Below are positions 13,201 through 25,441 of a DNA stretch of 64,000 nucleotides, piece after piece. Each line of letters starts with the position of its first letter. The first letter of the stretch is position 1. The stretch spans positions 99,953 to 163,952 of the forward strand of contig JAJEKB010001370.1 in NCBI GenBank assembly GCA_022393335.1, read 5' to 3'. Position numbers and translations under genes: made by a program. The stretch is from Macrotrachela quadricornifera (lineage: Eukaryota; Rotifera; Eurotatoria; Philodinida; Philodinidae). The notes under the pieces were generated by a model. That model saw only the letters and a program-made list of their open reading frames with translations, searched no databases and was not told the origin of the DNA.

Positions 13201-13805
13201 GGATTTTGGTATTACTATATGGTTAAAAAATGGTGCACCTGCTTATAAACTTGTTCTTGGTGTGCCATTATTTGCTCGAAGTTTTTTATTAGCACGATCT
13301 GATCGTAATGAACTTCATTCACCAACAATTGGAAATGGTACTGAAGGTCCATTTACACGTAGTTCTGGTTTTCTTTCTTATTTTGAAGTAAAAATAAAAT
13401 AAAATTTATTCTTTTTAGTAATAATTACATATTTATTTATTTTCTTTAATATATCAGATATGCTTATTACAAACAGATCCAAAATGGCAAAAACGTTCTG
13501 TACCTGATGGTTCAGAATCTGAATATATGTATAAAGATCGTCAATGGATATCATATGAAACACTTGATAATATTCGAAAAAGAGCTGCTTATGTTGTTGC
13601 TAATAATTTAGGAGGAATGTTTGTTTGGTCACGTATGTTTTACATATATTCTTTTTTAAAATTTATTTCTACTTTTTTATTCATTTATTTTTCTTCTTTA
13701 GTTGATATGGATGATTTTAATGGAGCATTTTGTAATAATGGTACATATCCATATATAAAAAATTCTTTAGCACTTTTACCAACAAATATGCCATCGTATA
13801 TTTAA
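10284..13805 (+). CDS. Secreted GH18 chitinase with N-terminal CBM14 domain
   Basis: Roughly 550 aa. Exon 1 (10284-10368) encodes a signal peptide ([18 protein letters not shown]). Exon 2 (10430 on) gives a CBM14-like module with spaced Cys ([26 protein letters not shown]), then a basic RKKRR-like stretch and a Ser/His-rich linker. After a long 1160-bp intron (11029-12188) the GH18 domain begins: [84 protein letters not shown]. The DxxDxDxE motif reads D-G-L-E-V-D-W-E. The catalytic Glu and adjacent Asp are intact, with a conservative Asp-to-Glu at the second position, so hydrolytic activity is plausible. Domain order (CBM then GH18) mirrors that of its divergent neighbour. Stop TAA at 13803-13805. 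Confidence 0.9.
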
Positions 13806-16800
13806 AACTATGTATATATATATAGACTAAATAAAAATACCTATGAATAAGTTTAAACTAAAATATGTTTATTATTCAAAATAAAAATTGATTTATTAAA
13901 GATTAATATTTCTTTGATTATTAAAAAAAAACAAATACTATTTTTAATTTAATAATTTCATTTGTTTTCTAAGAAATAATAAAAACTATTTTATTACTAT
14001 GCCAACGAATTCGAAAATTTATCAACAACAAATATAAACATATATATACAATTCCATTAATGTCAGTATATTTATTAGCATTGATTTATGTTGATAAAAG
14101 TCAAATATATTTTAAAAGAAGATTAAATTAATTGAATTTATGTAATATATTAGTTGATTTGATTATACATGATTATAACTGTCTGTAAAAAAAGTATTCT
14201 AGTGCAAGTGACAAGTCTGTACGATCATGTAAAATACCATGGATATAAATAAATTAGTAGGATTTATTCGGTAAAATCATACGTTTTTTAGGGTGAGAAT
14301 AAATATAGAAATATATACAATTTCAAAATGGTAATTTACACATTCATTCAAGTACATGTAATAGAATCTCTATATGCATGAAATCATATTATTTACTTTT
14401 GTTTTTTAATAAAAATATTATTCTATAATATAAATGGAATATATTAACCAAGACAATACAATGTCAACTAGAACAATAGTTTTGAGTACATTTATCGTTT
14501 TATCATGATATGTTTTTACATATTTATAGTTTACAATTAATTAATTTTTATGTTGAATATATATTATTCATTTAATAAATTTCATGATTTCTTAAGTTAT
14601 CAATAACTATTGTTATTTGTTCACCAACTTATACTATCTTAATGAAAGATAAATAATGAATTGAAAACATAATTAGTAAAACAATATGTTTAAGTTCAAA
14701 TATACATTTTTTCCTCAGACTTCAATTATATGACATTATTATAAAATTTAATAAGACATTATTAGATGCGTAAAAGAAATAATAAATTATGCAATGAAAT
14801 AACTAATTGATCCATAATTTTTCTACTTTTGTATTATTTAACCTCTTTAATATTTTATAATTAATCCTTCTAATCATAAGTCATGATTTATTACGCATAT
14901 ATACTGACATTTATGAGCATTTTTTAAATCTATTTTGTATATTCTTTATATATATATATACGTATAGGTATGTGATGATAGTGCATTTTACTTTTAATTA
15001 TCTGAAATACTCTTTAATTCATCTTAACTAAAAGAGAAGACATTAATATTTAGTCAGATAACTTCTTTTTCTTCTAAGTAATGAAAATAAGTTTATTATT
15101 TTAATAGTTTCATATAATAAAAAATTTTCAGAGGCAAATGTCAAAAACATTATTAAATATGATATATATATATATACAGACATATATATATATATATTAG
15201 TATAAAAATTATGTGTACTTGAATAAAACATTATTATGAAAAAGTCAGGTCTTCAAATCTATTTCTGAATTAAGTAGATTAAATGAATAATGACATGACA
15301 TATGCACTTATTTTGAAATACGCTGTAAGAGAGAAGGCAAAATGACGCTTTCTTTTTTTTTTAATTAGATATCATGAATTCACACTTCAAAAAGTGAGAA
15401 AGTTTTCTGTTGTTTCCAATTATAAAAATTATGAAAGATTATATGAATAATTTAATTTTACTTTTTCTAAAAAAAATCCTGTGTTAATAATATAATTTAT
15501 AAAAATTCACTCGTACTATGTAATCTTTTCATTTTGATACATTTATAAACGATGTACAGTTGTAATATTCTCAAAATTAGATAAAAACCATTTTAGATTA
15601 CACATATTGTTCATCAATTGATTTGCATTGCATATTTTATTATTTTGCTGTTCTTTATACTATAAACCAACTCTAGTTTATCTTTTTTTCATCATATAAT
15701 GCATCACTAGCTATTCATTGTAATGAACTTATTTGATAGAAATTATTTGATCCACTAGTTAATAATGTAATGACTTTGTCCTTCACAATAACACTGTCGG
15801 CAATACAAAGAATATAAATGATAAAATAATATCTAATGATCATCATATTCAAGAATGAGAATATTATGGTGCTATTTAACAATAAAATATTTATAAATAA
15901 ATGATAAATAGAACATATAATTAACGTATGTATATTACATTTATTTTCATTTATGATAAATGAAAAACTTTATCTTACTATTGATAATAATAGAGAACAT
16001 TCTATTGTTACTTACTTTTTGTATCAATTACGACTGTGTAACAAATGAATGTAGGAGGAGTACATAATTATTGATGATGTCTATTATCAAAATAAAGTAC
16101 GAATAGAACGATATATTAAACTATAATTAATATTAATATTTTCTTTGTTTAACCTGTCTAATGTAAAGAATAAGAGATAAAGTATTAATTTGTAGAAGAC
16201 TTTTTTGTTTTGTCTATTTTAAATATAACAGAACTCGAGATCATAATAAAGTATAGGCAATATTTGGTGGTATAATTGAGTAGAATTGATTTTTACTGTT
16301 GAGTTTGCCAAAAAGATCCGACTCTTCTTAATTATATTGCTAAAATTTTGTATTATTTCTGAGATCAGACATTGTTCTTTAAAATTTTAAATAAAGAAAA
16401 ATATAAAATATTCATTTAGTAATGAAATTAAAATAAACGAATAATTATTGTTTTTTTATTGATGCTTTCATTAGCATTAACGTTATCATATAACAAATCT
16501 AAAGTTAACATTCATTTGATAATAAAAGAACTGGTACTGTTACTGAAATATAAGAAAATACATACAACTAATCAATTGAAATGGTTGATAATTTTATTTT
16601 TTCTTTTGTATTACATTTAATCCTAGAAATATAAATATAAAATTTTATTGTATTCTTATTGATAGCAAGGTTAAAAGAATATACTTAATGATGTTGTTGC
16701 TTTTGGATGTAGAAATCATAGTGCATACTGAGAAAAACATTTCCGTAATAAACTGAAAAGCGGAATTACACTTTGCATAAAATAACAACAAATCAAATAG

Positions 16801-19800
16801 TATAATATAACATTGTAAAAATTTTCTTGGCATATTTAAAACTAAGAATTATTATAATGCTATAATTTGTATTTACAAAATAATAATTCTATTTTTATCG
16901 ATGAACTTTTCAATCCTTCATTATGATATAAGGACTTTCTTTTTTTAAATACTAATTATCAACAACTATATTTAATATTTAATTATATTTATGAAAACAA
17001 AAATTAGTTTATTGACTTTCAAATGAAGAAATGAATATTTCTTAATCCTTAGTACTCTTCTTATAGATATTTACACTGTAAATCGATCAACATCAAGTCT
17101 AATTGTATGAAAAAAGTTTGTTTTTCTCTTCATCGATTATCAAATTACTGATTTCTTAGTACTTCATACAGAGAAAAAGGAATAAAATTTCGTTGAAAAA
17201 AAAAAGGTCACATCGCTTCTAAAGTCAATAAATCATAAAACATGTATAATTTGCTTCTAATTATATTGATTAACATTAAAAATTATTTAAAATATTTAAT
17301 AAAGTTTGTTTTATTTTTATTTTTGTTGCCATTGGTATGCATGAATAATTTTTTAATCAAATTAATTTTTTTTATAGAGAGATATTTTTATAAAAATTCA
17401 ATTCATTGGTGAAATTATATATTAATTGTGCTAAATCTTTTTCGAGAGCATTCTATTTTTTTTACAAAACTACTTGAAAGATAATGAAAAATGTAAATGA
17501 ATGTAACTTTTGTTTTCTTTATTAGAATTTTTATCTTTATTATTTCTCAAGAATGAAATCAGTCATCCGATAATAATTAGCCAAAGGCACATGTTCTTTT
17601 CATCTTCTTTTATTCTTTTTTTATTTTTAATATATATTTTAATTAAAAATATCAAGTCAGACAAGTCTAAAAATAGAGATAATATTATTAATTAATTTAC
17701 TGTCAATAAAATGTTCTGAAAGTTTCTGTATTTCATAACATTGAATCTAGCACCATGAATAAATACTAATGATATTAAGTTAACGATCCAGACCAAGCAA
17801 TAATTAACTAAAAAAATTTTCTTTTTTTTTAATTTTATTTATAAATATAAATATTCTAGTTGTTCTAATATAATTTCATATGTGACCTTAGTCTATGAAT
17901 TTGATATGTACGAATTACTTCATTCTCTCAGTTTTCAAACACAAGATTATATATATTTATATGATATTTAAGAAAAAGAAAAGATAATTATCTTATTCAT
18001 TGTTTTATTCGAGGTCTTGTTTTGGTGTCAAAGATAGAGATAAATTAAATATGCATGGTATTAAATAGACATCAATACTTGTTGTTATGACGACAAGAAT
18101 TCATTAAAAAACAAAAAATATTTCTTTGATAATTATTTTCCGTTTTATTCATATATTTCTAGTTGATGTATTTCAAATTCGCAAATTTAGCAGAAGTATT
18201 CAAGTGAACTATCTTATAAATTGGATCATACTGAAGTTGTTTTTTTTTTAAATACTTTATTTATATTGACAAAATTGTCGATAGTATGTTTTTTCTTTTC
18301 TGATTATTATCTATATCGATTAAAAAAAAGAAAAGAAAACCTTCAATCCAAAAGTAGATTATATATTAAGAAATGAAATCAATACAATAGTACATTTAAA
18401 ATAAATGAAAAAGCTTTTCATCAATTTTCAAAAATCTTCTTATAACTAGATATTCTTTATAAACAGTCAAAATGCAATAAATATTAAGCAAAAAAATCTA
18501 ACATAAATATAAGAAAAAAACATTTCTTTTTCTTATCGTTATTATTTCTTATAAAATAAAAGAAAGAAAAAAAAACCAGGAGCTGACATTGTTATTTAAA
18601 ATAACAAAAAAATTTATGTATGTCACTCGCATATATTCAACTTCCTACTGGGTATTCAACTTTGATAGTCAAATGAGATTTCATGCTGTTTTTTCATGCG
18701 TATTCATAGACTTTTTTGTTTTGAGCAGTTCTTCTTAGAAGAAAAAAAGAAACGCTTTGTGTTATTTTTGGATGACATGCATGTTTTTAAATAAGTATAT
18801 GCAGCACAAGCTTTTATACTAGAAATATATGTTATAATTACCCGAGCGAATCGAGTTTTTTCTTTCAATTCTCTCGATAATAAATAGTTGATTGTGTGCA
18901 AGCACTTTATTAAAAGTATCTTTTTACGCTTAATTTAGGTCATCATTTAGCAATTTAGCGTATTATTAATACATTATTCAACAAAAATTTTGAGTTACCC
19001 GAAGCAAGAAAGAGGTAAATATAAAAAGACATTATACATTTGTGAGCCATGTAAAAATATCAATAACATCATTTTTTATGCAACTGACAGAATGAAATAG
19101 TCATCATTAACTAATATTCATCATCTTAATGGCGATAAAAATAGTTTGTAAAGCATGACATTGACTCCAACATATGGTAGCAGGTGTCTACAATATTGCA
19201 ATCAACACTTTTCTGTTTCTATTTTTTAATATTTTTTTCCGGTTAAAGATACATATGTGCCCAAATAATATATGCAACTAGAAGAAACACATGATTAGCA
19301 TTCACTGTAGCACAAACACATCATTTTTTTTTCTTTTATTATCAGTTGTAATCATTTTTTGAACAAATCCAAGATTATCGTGCATTGTATGTCTCACATG
19401 AAATCGTGTAATTGAAGGACATTCTATTTTTATACTATGCTATTTTGTTTTTTCTTTTTCTTTGCACTATTTCAATAATGATCTATTAATCTTTATATAT
19501 ATATATATTTATATATATATATGTAGTTGGTCTATATCTGCAAACTAATTGATCATGAAATAGACTATGTTGTTGATTATATCGTCCTAGTGCCTCGCTG
19601 TTGTTAATCTATTCGGACATAAAAAAATTCTTGTTTGCAAGTACTTCTTATTGACAGCTATTATTTCGGATCTTTTTTTATAAGTATTTTTGTTCGGTGA
19701 CCTTTTTCCTTTTTTTTTTTATTTTTTTGAAAGATGACGATACATTTTGTAGAAATAATAGTAAAAGGAAAGAAATTAAGAGTTAGCTAAAAATATCTTC

Positions 19801-21565
19801 AAGTTCCTGGCCGGCTCTCGACAACCGGAAGAAACATTGAGAAATGAGACGCAAAAGAGAGAGAGAGAGAGGGAGAGAAAGAGAGGAGAATGAAAGCCCT
19901 TCTACAGGTAAAAATAGAAGAACAGGCGACTTTCTCATGTCATTGATGTTGTGTGTATGAATACGCTTCTCATTATGAGAATCTTATTTTTAAATTCTAA
20001 TTATTTTCTTTGAATATGATTTTCTAAAAATAACTTATCATCAACAACAAGGATAACGAGACTTTCTCAGTAAGTATGCATTTTCATCAGTCACGCCAAA
20101 TTGGAATGCGAAACAAGTGAAGTTATGCGTTTTTTTCTTTCTATATACATGTGTGTTGGCAAAATAATTATTCATATCAATATATTAAATGAGATAAAGC
20201 GGCCAAATTATGTAGATGAATGTATATATATTGATAAGTTTAAATATGGAAAATAGAAACTATGACGTTTTTTGTCTATTTTAGAATACATTTTTATTAT
20301 TTATATTTTGTCTTTTCAAAGGCGGTCAATCGAATAAACGAGTAAAGGCAAAGATGAGAGTTAAGAATAGAAAAAAAATTGACTCCTGATGATATAATTA
20401 ACTGTTATAGAAGACGATAATGTCTATCATATAGAGTTCCTGGATGAACTAATATTCTAAAAATAGTTCAGTAAATGCATACATTTTCTTCTCTTTTCTT
20501 TTTATATATTTTCTTTACTATTGCGCTCTCATCTGTCGGAAAAAAAAGAAAGATAGAGAGAAAAAAAGAGAAACAGAAGAATAGAACAAAACAACAAGAG
20601 ATAGTCTCATCATAGAAACATCTTTTTATATCTAAAATGAAAGACTCTAGATAGAAGTTATAAATATTAAGAAAAAAAGGCAGAAAAAAAAAGTTAATAT
20701 AAAAATAATTCAAAGCAAGTCATTTGTGCCGGTAAGATAATTTGATGAAAAAAAAACCTGCAGAATAGATATTTACGGAAAAAAAACATCCGAAGAATCT
20801 TTATAACTTTTTTTTTTTCATCTATTTATATCTTTTTTTTTCCAATTTCTTGTTTATTAATTTATAAAAATATCTTTATACTTTTTTTATCAGATATAAA
20901 TTCCATAGGCTTATATTCTCGAATAATAATAGATAATTTTTAATTAGGAAAGATTATATAAAGTAACAAAAAAAAAGATTGATGAACTATAAAGAACATT
21001 AGATGAAAGGTAGTGGCAAGATTTTTGACAAGAAACTTTTGGATATATATAGAGAATATAAAAAGAAAAGATTATTTATATATCATATGAAAAACAAAAT
21101 GTGAGTTGTCTTGGTAATCATCTTCTATTCTTCCCATTTGATTTAGTTAATCTAACATTGTATTGTAAAAAAAAAAAGAAACAGCAAAAAGAATTTAAAA
21201 TAGAACTACTCAGTATTTGTCTTTAATATAGATTTCAATTTCCTTTTGCTCATCATTTGCTCATCAAGATAATAATTATTAATAATATGAGGAAAAAGAA
21301 AAAGAAATTCTAAAATGCGTCGTTCTTTTTTTTTATATATCTAGAAAATGATAATGCTTATACATCTATATTTTGTATTAAATTATTTTAGAAATTTGAT
21401 CAAGCTCAAGCAATCTGTTGCCTAGTTTCTTTTTTCGATAACAATGACCTATATCTTTTGGTAACAGCTGGATATTTTCGTTACAAAGAACAAGAATAAA
21501 ATAACACAATCAACATTTATTTTATTTTTTCGTTTATTACATCGAATAAAAATTTACTTAAAAAG
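13806..21565. other. 7.8-kb gene desert
   Basis: Very AT-rich DNA between the second chitinase and the GPCR. I found no exon with recognisable protein content on either strand; the few 60-85 codon ORFs are T- or A-run translations. It contains (TA)n tracts (for example near 15160-15200 and 19495-19525) and a GA microsatellite. It may hold distal control sequence of the GPCR, but nothing specific can be pointed to. Confidence 0.5.
19855..19888. repeat. GA microsatellite
   Basis: A run of GA dinucleotides with single interruptions. Confidence 0.8.
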
Positions 21566-23133
21566 ATGGTTTCCATTATATCTACTATATTAATAAATAA
21601 TACAATGAACAATAGTGATCATATAAATATAACAAAAAATAAATTATTATCACCAGATTCAAATCATAATATTCAAGAATCATTTGATTTAACATGGAAT
21701 GATATTATATATGATGGTGGTTTAGCTACATGGTTACCACGATCATCTTTTCGTTGGTTAACAATATCTGTTTGTTTAATTGGTATTATTGGTATGTTTA
21801 TCAAGATTTTTTTAATTTAATAAATAAATATATTTTATATAAATTAGGTAATATATTAGCTGTTTTTACTTTACTTCGTCAACGAATGCGTACTCTTTCA
21901 ACATATACTTATTTAACAGCACTATGTTTATCAAATAGTATAACATTATTATTTGTAATTGTTTTTGAATTAGAAGTTTTATTTACTCCAAGTCGTTTTA
22001 ATTGTATTCTTGTTTCATTATCTAAAGCTCTTGCTTCAAGTACATTTGCTTTATCAACATGGTAAAATTTAAAATAAAAATAAAAAAAAAAATTAATAAA
22101 AAGAATTTATTTTTTTAGGATTACAGTTGGTTTTACTATTGATCGATATGTTATGATTTGTTTTCCATTTACCGGTGAAAAAATGTGTACACGTCGTAAT
22201 GCTTTATTTGTATTAATTCTTTGTCTTTTTTTGGGATTAGCATATTTAATACCACAAATATTAGCACATTCATGCCATGCTATGCCAAATGTAGATCCTT
22301 ATAATACAACAATTAATTATATAAATTTATCAAATAATTATTTAAATAAAAGTGAATTAAGTTCAACTATATTTTGGGTATCTGGTTTAAGTGAAATGGG
22401 TAAATCATTAACATATCGTTTAACAATAACATTATTTGTTAATTGTTTTCTTGTACGTATAATACCATTTCTTGTTGTATTTAAATTAAATTTACATCTT
22501 ATACATACACTTGCAAATACAAAACGACGTCATAGACAAATAAATCCTTATGAACAAAAACGTAATGATGTAACACATATGCTTGTAATTGTTATATCTA
22601 CTTATCTTATTTGTATAATGCCGTCCATTCCATTTGCTGCTTTTTTTGCTTATAATCCAGATAAATATGTTAATATATCATATCATTATCGAATATTTCA
22701 ACATCTAGATGAATTCGGTAAATTTTTAATGATATTTAATTCTGCATCACAATGTTATTTATATATATTTTTTGGTAAACGTTTTCGTCGTGAATTAACA
22801 CATTTATTATGTTGTTTTTGTACAAAATATTTCTATATGCCAATACCACAAAACTATACAAATAGTGATCGTGAAACATTTTTACCAGATTATGGTAATA
22901 ATGATAATGCTTATGAATTAGTATTAAGTGGTAAATGGTCACTTGATCAACGACAAGATTCAATAGCTGGTATAGAATTTAGTTTTCATCATCCAAGACG
23001 ATGGAGTCGTTTAACATCATCATCAGTAACAACAACACGTTCAGATTCAGATTATAGTGACAATCGAATTAATCTTGGTTTATTAAAACGTTTTAAAACT
23101 CGTGTTGAACAATTATTTGCTCGTTTTAAATAA
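21566..23133 (+). CDS. Rhodopsin-like (class A) orphan GPCR, neuropeptide-receptor type
   Basis: Three exons, 21566-21791, 21848-22061 and 22119-23133, give 484 aa. The N-terminus is Asn-rich with NxS/T glycosylation sites. Seven hydrophobic segments follow: TM1 contains the GN pair in IGIIGNILAVF; TM2 LTALCLSNSITLLF; TM3 starts with the Cys in FNCILVSLSK and ends in IDRYVMICFP (D/ERY motif); TM4 FVLILCLFLGLAYLIP; ECL2 has the partner Cys in SCHAMP; TM5 RLTITLFVNCFLVRIIPF; TM6 MLVIVISTYLICIMPSIPF; TM7 FLMIFNSASQCYLYIFFGKRFRREL. In TM7 the NPxxY motif is degenerate (NSxxxCYLY), as in many invertebrate FMRFamide-receptor-like proteins. The ~110-residue C-tail is Ser/Thr-rich and could be phosphorylated. 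A peptide ligand is inferred from family resemblance; the specific ligand is unknown. Confidence 0.88.
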
Positions 23134-23265
23134 TTTTAGTTTATTTTTCTTTTTTTTTTTCTTATGTGTATGTATAGTCTTGCTTCCGTCCATTTATTTT
23201 TTTAAGTCTGAAAAAAAAAATAACAGAAAAAAAACTATATTATTCATCTTTTTTTTTTGTATTAA

Positions 23266-23690
23266 TCAACAATCTGGTCGACTAACAGATGGATGAAAAG
23301 TTGTTCCGCCAATGTCATAGCAACGAACAGTTGGAGCACTAAATTCTTCTTGAAAAACATGTTTCGTTGTAGCAATAAAGACATAATTATTACACCAAAC
23401 GCGACCCCATGTAGCTTCATGTGGAAGTTCAAGTACAGAACATTGACCGGCTAGAAATTTACCCGTATCGTACGAACGAGAACGTCCATCTCCAGTTCGT
23501 GATTCTAGACCACAATTAGCTACATAAGCACCTCGATTACATATTCGAACAGAACCTTGATTTGATGATATTACTCCTATTAATTAATTAAAAGAAATTA
23601 TGTTCATATTTATGAAATAAATATAACAACTAATTTACCTAAAATAAGTGCACTAAATATGAACAATAAATACGTAAAAATCGAGGACAT
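23266..23690 (-). CDS. Small secreted Cys-rich beta-sandwich-like protein
   Basis: Two exons: 23690-23639, encoding a signal peptide (MSSIFTYLLFIFSALILG), and 23576-23266. Total 120 aa; the mature part is about 100 aa with six Cys. The pattern VRICNRGAYVANC near the start and VRCYDIGGTTFHP near the end loosely resembles the framing motifs of the small C-terminal beta-sandwich (domain 4-like) module of thiol-activated cytolysins, which also occurs alone in various animal and fungal secreted proteins. The pore-forming region of that toxin family is absent, and the Trp-rich loop typical of cholesterol binding is not seen. Nothing supports a lytic role. It could equally be an unrelated lectin-like or lineage-specific secreted protein. 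It converges tail to tail with the GPCR, 132 bp apart. Confidence 0.7.
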
Positions 23691-24209
23691 TATATTCGTT
23701 AAATTGAAAAAAATCAATAGAAAACACCGAATTTTATTATTAATGCAATACATTAATCCATATATAATGAGAATATTAGTAAATATACTATTAAATCTTT
23801 ACATTTCGATTATCATTCGATTTTTATCATATTGTAATTGATACCGATGGATATATGTAAATATTTTTAATTTTATTTAAAACAAAAAAAAAAACGGAAT
23901 GGCTATGAAATCAGATATGCACAGATAATATTCTGCTTAACAAATAAGAACAATGTGTATAGCATTATAAATGAAAATACATATAAATATATATATTGTT
24001 TTTGCATTTGATTAAGACAAAACGAGATTGATTTTTTCACGAAACAAAACGAGAAAAATAAAAGCTGAGGAAAGCGTTATATAAAATTTGTATATGTTTT
24101 GTTCATAATTTAAAAAAAAGAAATATTAAAATAAAAAGAACATATTTAATATTTATGAGAAAAGCTAAAGAGAGATTTTTGTTCATTTTCAGATTATATG
24201 TCACATTGA
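23691..24209. other. Intergenic region, no gene seen
   Basis: AT-rich spacer between two minus-strand genes, carrying the promoter of the small secreted protein and the 3' UTR of RAB6. Only low-complexity ORFs occur. Confidence 0.4.
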
Positions 24210-25283
<1,074 letters not shown>

Positions 25284-25441
25284 ATTATTATAATAGTTTT
25301 AAAATAAATCTGGAAAAAAAGAACCTTAAGAATCTTGATCTATACTTTAAAAAAAAAAGAATTTTCTTGCTATTCAAAAGCGAAAATATATCGGATGATT
25401 TTAGCAAAATAATGAGAGAAAAAGGAAGAGAGAAGTCTATT
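25284..25441 (-). other. Short ETFB-RAB6 intercistronic gap with splice acceptor
   Basis: The 158-bp spacer contains a run of pyrimidines ending in CCAG (AG at 25311-25310), 26 bp before the RAB6 ATG. It would serve as a trans-splice acceptor or as the 3' site of a 5'-UTR intron. Confidence 0.5.

Noticed and set aside
13806..21565. Several 60-85 codon ORFs in the desert between chitinase and GPCR
   Set aside because: They translate A/T runs, show no codon bias like the real genes, no domain motifs and no plausible splice partners.
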